Position numbers and translations under genes: made by a program. From Siphlonurus alternatus (lineage: Eukaryota; Arthropoda; Insecta; Ephemeroptera; Siphlonuridae): a DNA stretch of 64,000 bases. The stretch spans positions 22,563,551-22,627,550 of the forward strand of contig OX463778.1 in assembly GCA_949825025.1 (NCBI GenBank), in the 5' to 3' direction. This document shows positions 32,258 through 50,200 of the stretch, one piece after another. The stretch's first letter is position 1, and each line of letters starts with the position of its first letter. The notes beneath the pieces were generated by a model. The model did not search any database. It saw only the letters and a program-made list of their open reading frames with translations, and had not been told where the DNA came from.

Positions 32258-35200
32258 ATGCTGCTGGCACCCTACCTCCTTTTGGTGGGACTAACGCTTG
32301 TAAGTATATATCATAATTTTAATTAAAATAGTATCCTTAATTACTTAACAGAAACCAAAGATATAATTATAAATATTTCTTTTAACTAAATCCATTGCAT
32401 TCATTGTAAAGAAATGTGTAAACTCTTATACTAAAATTTGTAATCTGCTCGTAAATACTTAAAAAAACAAAATTTGAAATTTATCTATTCTCTTTTGCCA
32501 TTTACTCTAGAAATTTTTAGAAATATCATATTGACCTTAAAAATTGTTGCAACTGATTAACTGACTCAAAATATTATTTTTCTATATGTATAAAATACTT
32601 TTGCAATAATTTAATAGATTATTCATTTAACTATAATTAATTATACAGATTAAATTCTGGTTTCATTTTAGCTGCATATCATAATGTTGTTGCTATCAAG
32701 TAATAAATTAATAATTTTAATAAGTTAGTAATAAATTAATAATTATTAATATCCTTATACATGCAGTATATAATATATAGCTTAAAATATAGCAACGTCA
32801 AAAAAGATTGCACATTTTAACAAATGATACTTTCATAAATTGAAAGTTAATGTTAAAGGTTGTTGCATAAGGGAGAGACAAGGATAATATGATGAAACGG
32901 TCAGAATAGAGATTTGAAATTATAAATTGAAAAATGGCAATATTAAATATATATATTATAGTGTTAATTAAATTGCAATGAATTAAGAGTTACTCCGAGT
33001 CCGAGTTCCCCTATACTATTTGAAAATTCTTTTACTTCTGGGATCAAGGTGATCAAGGAAGGGACGGGAGGACAGGGGTTCTTTATACAATGTTAAAACA
33101 AACTAAGGTGGGATCGAGGGTCAATTTTTTAGAAATATAATATGTGGAATCAAGAGAAGACCATCTTTCCTTGTCATGATCCTCTGACCCGTCAATGACG
33201 ACATGTCGCCTCAGGTGTGTGGCCAAGAGCTGCCCACGTTATTCGAGTACTACTCGGAAGGCGGGGTGGTGGAGGGCCTGCTTGCTCAGCCACAAGGCTT
33301 CACCCTCAATGCCAAGCCCATCACCATCTACAGTGGCTCCATCCACTACTACCGCGTGGTGCCAGATTACTGGCGGGACCGTCTGCGCAAAGCACGCGCC
33401 GCGGGGCTCAATGCCATCGAGACGTAAGAATGACGTATAATATAATTATGTATATCATAGTAGATTTAGATTAGGAACCTGATAAAGAAATCACGTTAAA
33501 AGATGTTTATATAAAGTTACTTTTAAATACTTAACAGAAAATATCGAAAGACTTCTTGATAGTAAACAAACCTTTTAAAAAAATTTTTTTTCCTTAACAA
33601 GACAAGTGAACTTTATTGTTCATGACTGAATTCTGCTAACACATTTTTATTATACATTCTTTTAATATTTACTATTAAAATTATAAAATAACATTTCAAG
33701 TTTTGCAGTGATTGTAACGATATCATTATAATTTATGTACTATATATCTGTAGAGAGTTCGTTTACACCACTTAAAAAAAACAACAGAAGTACTGGATGT
33801 TCATATCATGCTCAATTAAGTTTGTTCATTTATACTATATTATAAACAGATACGTGCCGTGGAACCTACACGAGCCTCAGATGGGAGTGTTTGACTTTGG
33901 CCAAGGTGGGAACGACTTCTCGTCAGTCTTGGATATTCGTCGATTCATACAAATCGCGCAGGAAGAAGATTTGTTTGTCATTCTCAGGCCTGGACCATAC
34001 ATTTGCGGAGAGTTTGACTTTGGAGGCCTCCCGAGGTAGGAAAGCATTTGCTTCTTTACTAAGTAAAGTAAATAAATTTTATTCTAGGTATAACATTTGA
34101 AGATACTGAGAGTATGCATTTTTTATTATATACCATACACTCTCGATTTACTATTCTTTTACAGGTATTGCAATACTAAAATATTGTAAACATGCATTTT
34201 GTACCTTACGGTTTTATATGTGCAATAAATAAATACAAATACAAATTATTTTTTAAAAGCTAATTCTACTGCAGTGTATAAACATGAATTTAAAACCTAT
34301 TTTTTTAGTTGGCTGCTACGTTATCCTGAATTAAAAGTTCGCACATCTGACCCAACTTTCACACGCCACGTTGGTCAGTTCTTCGATCAGTTAATTCCTC
34401 AAGTTTCTGACTTGCAATTTACACAAGGTGGGCCCATCATTGCAGTGCAGGTAAGAATGAATTGAAACTTTATTGTACTGTATGTCAAATATCTTTTTAG
34501 TAAATTATTAATTACTTATATATATGATTAATTAATATTATATAATTACATGAGAAATTATTAAATCAATATTACTTTATTATATTTTATAATATTTAAA
34601 ACCATTAAAATATATTGTTTTAAATCTATTCCACCTGTTAAATGCACTATAACAATATAGCTATATATGAATCAAGAAAATGAAATCCTGTAAAATAGAA
34701 TTAAGCTGGACCATTTGCACGTACCGTTTTTTCAATAGCATATCTTGTTGCATGCAGTAATAATTTTGTATATTAAGGATTTCCTCGTTCCTTTATTCCC
34801 CAACTGTAATAAACTTTACCTCCCTCCACAGATTGAGAACGAGTACGGTGCTTTCGGTCCCCCGGACACCCTGAGGGACCGCGTGTACCTCGACTTCATA
34901 CGCGCGAGCTACCAGTCGAACGGCATTGACGAGCTGCTCTTCACGTGCGACACTCCCGCAAACTCCTCCGACATCGGTGCTCTGCCAGGATGTGAGTGTC
35001 TCTGTCATGACAGCATGTAGTTTCAACATTTGCTTTTATTGCATGGTTGTAGAAACGATTAAATGATTTTGAAAATTAATATAATATGATGGTCTCAATA
35101 GACATAATATTATTATTAGTCTTTTATTAAACACAAAAAGTGTAGACATAATATAGATAACAAAATATACAGTAACTTTCGTGCAGGAAGGTTATAATAA

Positions 35201-38200
35201 TTAAACTTTTTAATTGTTTCTTATCAGGATTTTTCACAAAATATAAATATAATGAGTTAATCGTTATAATATTATTTTTTGTTTTAAAATTTTAGAATGA
35301 CATTTTAGGATTAAGTATCAGCGTAACAATAATTCTTCTACAAAATATATCACAGCTATACTGTATATATATATGGTGGAAATTACATGAAGTTACAAAC
35401 TACAGAGCTAGACTTCAGTTGCAAACTTAAAATTTAACTGTCTCATCGTATACCATTAAAATTAAACGCAGATGAAAACACTAATTGATGATGACTGCAT
35501 AATTATATTTTGTCATCGAATGTTTTAATGCTTTCAGGAAACAAATATAAACTCTTTTTTTTTTTTTCCAGATCTGCAGATGGCCAACTTTAATACAGAC
35601 CCCGAGGTTCAATTCGATTTGTTGCTCGAGCTGCAGCCGGACAAGCCCCTCATGGCCATGGAGTATTGGTCTGGGTGGTTTGACCATTGGTTCGAGCCTG
35701 GACATAACGAGGGAAACTCACCTCAAAGTAAGTTCTGTACAAATACTATATAAATATAAAAATTATATTCTCACGTATATTATGATACAGTAAGAGTTCT
35801 CTGCAAAAAATGCAAGAATATATAATATGTAATGCGATCTCAGGCGTTTGAAATACTCTATATATGTATTTATGTTAATAACAATGATGCAAAAAATGCA
35901 ACGATGTAATTTATTAATATTTCAGAAACTTGTTACAGATTTTGCACGTTACCTGCAAACCATATTCAACTACAACGGTTCTGTCAACTTTTACATGTTT
36001 CACGGAGGCAGCTCCTTCGGTTTCCTCAACGGTGCTAATGTATTTGATTTCTTCCCCAACTTTATGCCTGATGTTTCAAGTTATGGTAAGCATGAAAATT
36101 TAATAAATTTACAGAAGTATATAAAATATTATAAAAATGAATTGCGGAGCAGCTGGAAATGCAAAGCTTCTTACAGATCTATAGATATTTCAATTTTAAA
36201 ACTTAACACTGAGAAATCATGCAGTGTAAACTTTCCTGCTAATATTAAGAATTGTAACACAAGTATAGAACATTTAGAAATTTTGTTCTTTCCACTAATA
36301 ATTCAATTGTCATGGAGAATATAGAAATTAATTGACTATATGCATATTTCAGACTACGGCGCTCCCCTCAGCGAGTCTGGTGACTACACGGAGAAATATC
36401 AGCTAGCCAAGGACCTTATTGCCGCCGACAACCCTGTCAAGACAAAAATACCTGAGCAGCCCGCCATCACGCCAAAGACGGCCTACCCTGCCGTTGAAAT
36501 GACGGAGATCCTCACATATACGCAGCTCATTGACCAAGTGGTAATTTGAATTAACAAAATAATATCACGCATAGTCAAACACAATTTAATACCAATTTAC
36601 ACAATTTTAATTACAGAGATGTGAGAATTATAAGGATAAATTTTGATTTTATATACTATAAGCCTCAGGCAATATTAATTACATGGCCAATATTTTGTAA
36701 TGAAAATGATAAATGGTTGACTTGTGGCAAATTAGATTATAAATATATTGTATATTATAGTACGTACTTTCTGGAAATATTAAATAAATTAACTTATCCT
36801 GTTCCAATTAAACGGTATCTCGTACTAGTTGGAATTCAAATTATATCGACTTTCATGAAAGTTTAAACATAATACGAGTAATATCGATATATACTCACAT
36901 ATGTTAAATAAAAATTTAACATTTCCTTCGGAAGAAGTCAGCAGTATTATACTCACAAGTCAGGGTTAATCCTTAATTATTTATTGAACCGGGTATATTA
37001 ATAGTCAATAGAGAATTAGCCCTGGCAGTACTTTGCAGGGTTCGCATCTAATTTTTGTCAAGGAAAACGATTGGTGAGATCAAATTGATTTTGCAGCCCG
37101 AGGAGATACGCCAGGTGGTGCCGGAGGTGACAAGCATGGAGCAGCTGGACCTTAACGGTGGTAGTGGGCAGAGTTTCGGCCTGTTGGTGTACCGCAAGGT
37201 CCTGGACCTCGGGGCGAGCGCCCAGCTGCAGATCTCCGGACACGTGCACGACGTTGCCATGGTGGTGGTGGACGGACAGCAGAAGACAAGCAGGCCCGCG
37301 TCGCTCCTCAGCCTCAGGGGCTTCGGTTACTGGCCCGCCACGTGAGTACAATATTGAGAACGAGGTTATGAGAGGTAGTTATAGTAAAAACAAAAAAACA
37401 TAATACCATTCGTAAAAGACTTGCTGAATTGCTTAGTGGATTACAAAGGGGCGTGGGGAAGCTGTTTTAATTCGAATGGGCGTATGATAGAGACCTTGTT
37501 TCAAGGGGAACACATCAATTAACTGATATTTTTTTAGGCTAAACTGAGTAAACTGAAACAATATTCTAGCTGTATGAAAAATTATATTAAATTGTGCAAT
37601 TGGCTTTAATCGCGAACATGATTCTAAAACTTATGGGTATACAATATATTTTAAATACTTGTGTATAAAATGCGGGCTGACAATTAAGCTATATTAGGCG
37701 TAAGCTGGCTAAAAAAAATATGAACGACTAACAAAATTTTTGACTGACACTTGTCAATTAACGTTTCAGAGACGCCAGCTTCACGGTAGAGGACGTAAGT
37801 CCAGGCGGTAATACGCTTGACATCGTGGTGGAGAATTGGGGGCGCGTCAACTTCGGTTTCCCCGAGAACTTCGACCAGCGTAAGGGTCTGTTCGAGGGTC
37901 CCGTCTTGGTGGATGGTCAGCCGCTCTCCGACCTCACCGTCATCCCACTCGAGTTGAAGTCCAGCTGGGTCCAGAGGTGAGCAAATAATGTACAAAAATT
38001 AAATTTTACAAATTTGTTGCGTGGGAAATACTATTAACATAAACAGCTTTTCGATATTCATTGCCAGATAAATCCTTCTAACAATTTGTATGAATGGTAC
38101 ATCTTAATTAATTAAACTATATAATATACTTGCATGATAAATGACTTCCATATATTTTTAATAAAATATTTTATTTTTCTTTCTTAAAAATATATATACA

Positions 38201-39253
38201 TATTTTCAAAATATCAAAAGTACACATGGAATTGTAATTTGACTTCACAATTGTTTATTTTCAATAGGGCGTGGCTAACATTACACATAATTTTGTATAA
38301 ACAGCACGTATATACTGTAGTACAGTCGTCGTCTCGGAAAATTTCCCTTTGCGGTATTGTGAATCAACATACCCCGTAAGAGTAAAACAGGGCATGGCGA
38401 TTAACATAGCTGCAAATAGGAAATTTTTCGAGGCAACGAGTGTACGTTGACCTCTCGATGTTGCAGCCTGACCGGCTGGAGCGCAGTCGTACCAGGAGAA
38501 AATCTGAAGGGACCGTTGATGCTGCGAGGAAAGTTTAACATCACTGGCACCCCCACAGACACCTTCCTCGACATGGTGGCCTGGAGTAAAGGATGCATAT
38601 TTGTCAACGGCTTCCCACTAGGTCGCTACTTCTTCCACGGCCCTCAGATCACAAGCTACGTGCCCGCACCGCTGTTGAAACAGGGAGAAAACGAGGTACA
38701 TATTTTTAACAAGCATTTTTTTATTGTAATGATGCTGCTTATTGATACAACACTTACTAATTATAAGCATAAAAATTGTGATTTCATGTTTTCAAAACAA
38801 AACGTTTCGAATTCAAAATTTTTTTTTTTTTTAGAACAAAAACACTTGTCGCCTTGAGGTTAGGCAACTTGTTGAGCTACGAAACAAAGCGGGTTGCATA
38901 TGTGGCAGGGAGGAAACGTTCTTGCCCCCATTTTTATAGCTTTTGCTAATTATTTAAACAAAACTATAATTATTATTATAATATATACAATCATAGAGAA
39001 TAATACATTGAAATATAATGCTCTGTATATATAAAGTTATATTCTCAACATATTCTCTACAAGATGCAATTAATAAATATTGTAATTTTTTTAGCGTTCT
39101 TTATATTTTATGATTATTGCATGGTAAATCCAATAATGTACGTATTTTTTTAACGTAATATATGAGTTTCTTTGAATGTTTCAGATCATCATTTTTGAAC
39201 ACTACGCTCCATCAAACCAAATTGTGTTCACTGACGCGCCGATATTAGGATGA
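32258..39253 (+). CDS. Secreted beta-galactosidase 3 (GH35, GLB1L2/L3-like), 12 exons
   Basis: Third tandem paralogue, more distant from genes 1 and 2. Exons: 32258-32299, 33215-33423, 33850-34035, 34309-34450, 34832-34991, 35572-35727, 35939-36085, 36353-36540, 37097-37341, 37770-37976, 38467-38695, 39185-39253 (stop TGA), 659 aa, all junctions in frame. The leader is [16 protein letters not shown]35 motifs are present: [29 protein letters not shown] (acid/base Glu197) and [11 protein letters not shown] (nucleophile Glu277). Exons 2-8 have exactly the lengths of genes 1 and 2; exon 9 is four codons and exon 10 one codon shorter, and exon 11 one codon longer, so the indels lie in the C-terminal beta domains. 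Codon choice is less GC-rich than in genes 1 and 2 in exons 3-4. Substrate range may differ from the other two, but the sequence does not say how. Confidence 0.95.
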
Positions 39254-40098
39254 AGATCAAATGCCATATGATTACCAAAAAAATAACAATTGATCATATT
39301 GTATACGTACTGCGCGCATAATATACGTATTATGCAAGTAGCACTATATACTTATTTATATTTTATGTAAATATAATAAACAAATAAACTATGTAATATA
39401 TATTTGTACTTTTGTACAATAATATATTAAAATTAAAAGGATCATTCAAGCAAAAATTGTGGTTTTTGAAAAATATTGTATGAGAAATACTAAATGCATG
39501 GTATATTATGATTATAGAAAAAGAAAATATTATTATAGGTGCACGCAATAATGTGGCTAGATTATTTACCAGAGTGCGCCGTATAGAAGCTCTAGGCGCT
39601 CTAGCTCTATAGTATAATAGCATTAGTAGCCTATATAGTCTATAGTAGGTATTTAATAAAATTTAAAACTGCACATGCATGTCCCATGATTTTTTTTTTT
39701 TTTTTTTTATTTCATTTTAAATAAACATGATACATTTCATTTATACAAAAAGACATTTATACCTCAATGAGCTAAAGCTCGAGAAGAGGAATGAAAATTT
39801 TGTTTCATCTGGAAAAGAAAAACATGATGATTAAAATTATATACAAAAAATATTATATACCATGCAATATATATATATACTATATATATACACAGTTACA
39901 CACACAAATTTATTTAATATATTTTATTATGTACATCATATATTAAATTTTATTTAATTCGATCTGAATGTATATTTAATGAACATTTTTTTAATGAAGC
40001 CGCGTAGGTTTTAATTTATGAATATAAACATATAAATAGGATATTTTATATTTTTTATCTATCTATAATATTATATACATAGATAGGCTAAAAAATAT

Positions 40099-40169
<71 letters not shown>

Positions 40170-40261
40170 TTCATTCATTTATTTATTTAAAAATTATATA
40201 TCTGGCATATCTTGTAGTTTGCTAATTTATTAACGTTGGAAAAAGCTAAAACAAGAAACAA
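39254..40261. other. Intergenic region between beta-galactosidase 3 and ADPGK
   Basis: AT-rich. It holds a poly-T run (39690-39709) in front of TTTCATTTTAAATAAACATG, which on the minus strand looks like a poly-A retroposon tail, and a (TTTA)n tract at about 40096-40190. No gene is recognised. Confidence 0.6.
40096..40190. repeat. (TTTA)n microsatellite
   Basis: A tetranucleotide TTTA array with one TTCA variant near its end, about 95 bp. Confidence 0.95.
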
Positions 40262-40434
40262 AAAAAAAAGGGGGGGGGGGGCATCCTCCTGCCACTCCTG
40301 CCAGACCTCTGCTGGTGCTGGAGCGACCTGAGCACGCTTGCAGGAGGCTGCAGGGGGCGTGCGTTTGGCGCGCAACCGGGAACCGGCGCAACGCGGCGCA
40401 ACCTTGGAAGCAGCTGACAGTAATTTTTGCAAAC
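40262..40434 (+). promoter_or_regulatory. GC-rich promoter/5' UTR region of ADPGK
   Basis: Sharply GC-rich with several CG dinucleotides (for example GCGTTTGGCGCGCAACCGG) in AT-rich surroundings, immediately upstream of the ADPGK ATG. No TATA box is obvious. This suits a broad housekeeping promoter. The reading frame is open upstream to an ATG at 40315, but the hydrophobic N-terminus begins at 40435. Confidence 0.5.
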
Positions 40435-45191
<4,757 letters not shown>

Positions 45192-45319
45192 TTATTTGTT
45201 TCAATGGATTTGTCTCTAGTCTGTGTTTTCAATGTTTTTTGCCTTATACTTTGGTCTGTGGGTTTTATTATTAAGCTTTAGACAAGAATTTGAAAAAAAT
45301 AACTAAGTGCATTAATAAA

Positions 45320-45673
45320 TTAAGGGTAAGGTAACGCCACCAATGTTAAAAAAAATCCCTCTCACAAAAATTCTGAAAAAAATTTAAAATGTTCTCCTCT
45401 ATACCCCCTATCAGTACCTAAAATATCAGGTATACAAATACGATCTAGTTTTTGAGTTATAAATTTTTAAAGTTGACTACTTTAACATGGAGAAATGAAA
45501 CTCCCATGTTAAATTGGTCAACTTTAAAAATTCATAACTCAAAAACTAGATCGTATTTGTATACCTGATACTTTAGCTACTGATAGGGGGTGTAGAGGAG
45601 AACATTTTAAATTTTTTTCAGAATTTTTGTGACAGGGATTTTTTTAACATTAGTGGCGTTACCTTACCCTTAA
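45320..45673. mobile_element. Foldback MITE, TTAA target site, GGGTAAGGTAACGCC family, copy 1
   Basis: TTAA (45320-45323, one base after an AATAAA) and TTAA (45670-45673) flank a 346-bp palindrome with ends GGGTAAGGTAACGCCACCAA and complement. The centre reads AACATGG-AGAAATGAAACTC-CCATGTT. The right TTAA is shared with the next element. Confidence 0.92.
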
Positions 45674-46082
45674 AGGAGGGCAGTATTTTTTTTTATGTTG
45701 GAAATGTAAACTTAAGTAGTCTCTTAACATTACGCTTAAAGCACGCTGGCTTTTAAGCTAAGTTTAAGCGACAACAGTGTTTGTTAAACATGTCACATGT
45801 AAGTTACCATCAAAGTCACGAGTGTGTCAAACTCAAACAACTTCCTCAAGTTAAAGTTCAAAGAACTACTTTTATTTTTTTTTTTATTTTCTATTTTTCT
45901 TCTACTCTACTAAAGATTCACGAATCAATATCTGATTTAGGTGGGGGTAATTTTTAAGTCTGGATTGAAGTCATGTAGTTAAAATTTCCAGCCTTAAAAG
46001 ATCCTGACCGAAATCCTGTCTCAACACTTTGTGGAGACCGGTATTCCTTTAATGTAACCCATTTCCTAAAGTCCTCCTTTAA
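45670..46082. mobile_element. TTAA-flanked element with 6-8 bp inverted ends AGGAGG
   Basis: The segment 45674-46078 begins AGGAGGGC and ends GTCCTCCT and is bounded by TTAA on both sides, each shared with a neighbouring foldback. It is not palindromic inside. It may be a separate small TTAA element, or ordinary 3' flank caught between two insertions that happens to end in matching octamers. Confidence 0.5.
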
Positions 46083-46434
46083 GGGTAAGGTAACGCCACC
46101 AATGTTAAAAAAAAGTCCCTCACACAAAAATTCTGAAAAAAATTTAAAATGTTCTCTTCTACATCCTCTATCAGTAGTTAAAATATCAGGTATACAAATA
46201 CGATCTAGTTTTTGAGTTATGAATTTTTAAAGTTGACTAATTTAACATGGGAATTCCATTTCTCCATGTTAAAATAGCCAACTTTAAAAATTCATAACTC
46301 AAAAACTAGATCGTATTTGTATACCTGATATTTTACCTACTGATAGGGGGTGTAGAGGAGAACATTTTAAATTTTTTTCAGAATTTTTGTGTGAGGGATT
46401 TTTTTTAACATTGGTGGCGTTACCTTACCCTTAA
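46079..46434. mobile_element. Foldback MITE, TTAA target site, GGGTAAGGTAACGCC family, copy 2
   Basis: TTAA at 46079-46082 and 46431-46434 flank a 348-bp palindrome nearly identical to copy 1. The central spacer (GAATTCCATTTCT) is the approximate reverse complement of that in copy 1, so the two copies lie in opposite orientation. Confidence 0.92.
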
Positions 46435-47262
46435 TAATTAGATTTATAAATCTATTTAATGACAAGACAATATTTCAAATTTTATTGTTAACTATGCATG
46501 AAAAAAAATCTACTGCATAAAATATGCTGCTTTTAACTGGGTCTTAATTGTGCTGTTATGCAAATGGTGTTTTGGTGTTGCAGTTATGAACAAATATGTA
46601 TGCTTTATATGCAGTTATTATTGAGATTATTAGAACTTGAATGCTATTGTTTTATTAGCACTAATAGTAAGATTTTGGCCAAGTTTGTATGTACATGTAG
46701 CCTCTGAATAATTTTTTTTTTTAATATCAGACGACAAGAGGTTTTAATTACAAATTTAGAAAATAAGTTACCAGTCCTGATTTTTAGGACTAAACTGTGA
46801 TATCTGTTTATGGTTAGAAAAACCATAAATGCAACAAACATTCCAGTCAACATAATATCAGGTACTTTTCAATGTTTCTATCATTTTTAAAAGAAACGAA
46901 CTGAAAAATACAGTGTTTTTAGCTACTTATATGACAATTTTTTTATGAAAGTGGCAATTCAATTAATTTGTATTTTTACCATTTCTCAAATTTATTGTAC
47001 CAGTGACAAGCCACTCTGAACAAATTTCAATGTTGCATTCAAGTGTAATTTTTAAGTGACTTAATAAATGTAATGTAAAAACAAAACAAAAGACTCTGAA
47101 TTCATTTGTAAGAAATGTTTTGCATTATATTTATAAATTTATTTCTCCTTTTAAAGGAGTACACATACAAAACATTTTTTTTCCATTCAATTTCTTCATT
47201 ATGTACAAAGCTGGGAGTAAATACTGGGGGTGAGGCTGCAGGCTGCTCTGTGTCCAATCAAA
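46435..47262. other. Tail-to-tail 3' region of ADPGK and BRMS1L
   Basis: No coding exon is seen. A plus-strand AATAAA at 47063-47068 and a minus-strand AATAAA at 47138-47143 face each other, so the two convergent transcripts may end within about 100 bp of each other or overlap slightly. ADPGK could instead stop at the signal at 45314. Confidence 0.5.
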
Positions 47263-50200
47263 TCACAGATGAACTGGGGAAAAAAAGAGAGTAAGCTGTC
47301 AGTAAAAATAACAGTTAAAATTATTTTTATTGGAAACAAATTATAGAATATTATGCAGAATGCATTTGGTAGTATGAACTTTAAAGCAATAGTGTAACAG
47401 TATTTTTACATGGTGCAGTATGGAAATATACAACAACTTAGCTAAATTAATAAATAATAATAATAAAAAAAAAAAAAAAATGCCATGCAGTTTCGCAGCT
47501 GTATTTGCTATTTTACAGCACACCTTACTTTGATAATAACAATATTTTTGCTAAATAATATAATATTTATGACGACTTTATTTACTGCAAAAATGTTAAA
47601 AATTGTTTACAGTACGTTACTAGTTAAATTTACACTAAAGCATTATGTTTAACTTAGCTTTTGTCATGAATGCTTGTGTGTAATTTGGATCGTGTTCTGC
47701 AGTAAGATTCTTTGTTACAAACTGTCTCGCAATGACTGAAGACGTTACAAACACAACAAAAACCAAGTTAAACGTGACGAAGAGTGTAGTAAGAGGTTAG
47801 ATGATAATTGTTCATTCAAACTATGTTCAGTTAAATACTTTAAATATTTGCAATATATGATTAATTTTGTATCAAAACAAATTCAATATTCTTTTCTAGT
47901 AAGACGTTATTTGACAAAGAAAAGGGAGCTTTAGTTGAAGGTTTCAATTAATTTGGATTCATAATTAATTATGGGTGTGACCCACGACGGAAGTTATCCA
48001 GGTTTCTTACTAACCACATTTAGTGTCATTGAATTAGGCTGATGCTAAACGCAATTAGTGAGAAATGTGGAAAACTTTCTGAGTAACAATTTCTTGGAAC
48101 ACCCAAAATATATTTAAATATTACTTTTCCAAAATCTTATTTAATCAAGAAGTGATTAAATTTAAAGTGATTAAATACTCTGTTATTTAATTTATATAAT
48201 TATAAAATTATATAAATTAAATAACAGAGTAGCATGTCATATGCTCCTTGCAGCTGTTCTAAGCCAAAAGGTAATCTTTTCATCCGTTACTGTACTGTAT
48301 CATCATCTAACATTTGAACATCTGAAAGGGACAGGGGACCATAAAAATAAGTATTTTTTATTTAAATGTTACCCATCAACTGAGTATGAATATATGCCGC
48401 ACGGTGGCATGTGTCCCAAGGTAAGACGGTCGCGAGTAACTAAAGTGTGGATTGCTGACGTCAGCAATCACGAAAGGCAACATAGCTGTCTCTTTTCCAT
48501 GGAACTCACTTCCCCCTCCTCCCGCCCAGCCGTAATCAGTGTGATGTTGCCTGTGCAATTGCCCTGCAGCTGTCTATATTTATTTAATTCTTATAAATTC
48601 GGGGGATGGTCCGAAAACGAAAATTTACTCATTCTCGCATTAACATATCTTACAGAAACTTTTCATGCATACATGATTTTGTTGTCCCATATCCCTTGAA
48701 GGTTTATGTTGATTGTTAAATAAAGTTTTATATGTTATCAAGTTGACGAAAGGCTTTTGGTTACCAATCAATACAAAACTTACTAACTTTTATATATAAT
48801 AAGGCTTTACACTGTACAATTAAGTTAACCAAATAATGTTTACATCAAATGGTAAGCAATTGACATTAAACACACTGTTATCAGTCTGAACTTACTGTCT
48901 GATTTTCTCTTGGTAAGAGCTTTCTTGATGATTGTCCAGTCCTCTAGTATCTCTGCCTCTGTCAGCATGTAGACGATGTAGGGTCCGGACACTGTGATTG
49001 GCTTACGCCTGCGCTCCGAGAGGGGGGTGATGTCCATGTGACTGGACGAGGTGTGATGGCCACCGCCGGCCTTGCGTGACCGTCGGAACAGAGTCTCGAG
49101 CCACAAGCCGGACGAGATGTCTGTGTTGTTCCGGTCGTCCTCTAGCCTCCGGATCTTATCTTCCAGCTCGCTGTGGATGCAGTCCCACAGGAGGCACTTC
49201 TCGCTCTGCACACAAACACTCTCAATCAATTTCGAACCATGGGATTCTTTTTTTTATACACTTTTTATACACGTGGAGTATTCTTAGTTTTTTACATGCT
49301 GAAGCAGTATAAATGAAGTAGGAATAATATGTTACTTCCTCCCATATTTGTTTAAATTATTAATACAGCAATACAATTATTGTACTGTAATTGAAGATTT
49401 TATAATGGCTACAGTATCAAATTTTATTACTTTTCCTTGATGATTGTACTTTTAGATCTTTATTTCCGTGCAAACCTCACCCAGAGATCTCCGTGTTTTA
49501 TGGCCAGAAATTTTATACTGGTTATACATGCGCTACACTAGCGGCACAACACTCAGACCCCGTGAAGCTCTGAAAATCTTGGTCAAATTTCTGGCCATAA
49601 GACACAGAAGTCTCTAATGGTCTCTGCACCTCACTAGAGGCCAAATATGCCTTTGCCTTGTTTTCCCAGCCTAGCCATCCCAGAAAATTCAAGTTCTCTA
49701 TATATCATAGGCAAATCAACAAGGGCAACAGTTGTACTGTTCTGAAGATACTACTATCACCAAAAATTTACCAGTACATAATCTGAAATATAAGAATTTC
49801 AAATTGTTATTATCTGATCTGTACCTCATAGTTCTGGTTGGAAGCAAGCTCCTCTGCATCGGCCTTGTTCCGTATGTTGGTTAGCCTGAACTTTCGCAGA
49901 ACGCCGGCCACCTCCATGCGGACTCTCATGTTCTCTTGGAGCTCCTCAAGGGGCTGCAGATACTCATGAGCCTTGCCACAGCGCACTTCGCCCAGCTTGC
50001 TCTCCACCTGCGTCACGCGCTCTCTGTAGAGCCTGCACACGCAAACACACATCAATAATTCTTTTTAGTAAAAAGGGGAAATTTCAGTTGTAATAGTAGC
50101 AATTATTTCTACTTGAAATGACTAAGGAAATAAAGAAGAGATAAACTATAAACTATACTGAGCAAAATTGAGCTGACTTATTAAGCAGCAGAGAGTTCAT

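Noticed and set aside
40315..40434. Earlier in-frame ATG for ADPGK
   Set aside because: The extra 40 residues would be Arg-rich, GC-rich leader sequence before the hydrophobic anchor; the ATG at 40435 has the better context.
48241..48699. 152-codon plus-strand ORF in the last BRMS1L intron
   Set aside because: No family resemblance and no splice or promoter context; the codon pattern looks random and the stretch contains a small TGACGTCA palindrome. Treated as chance.
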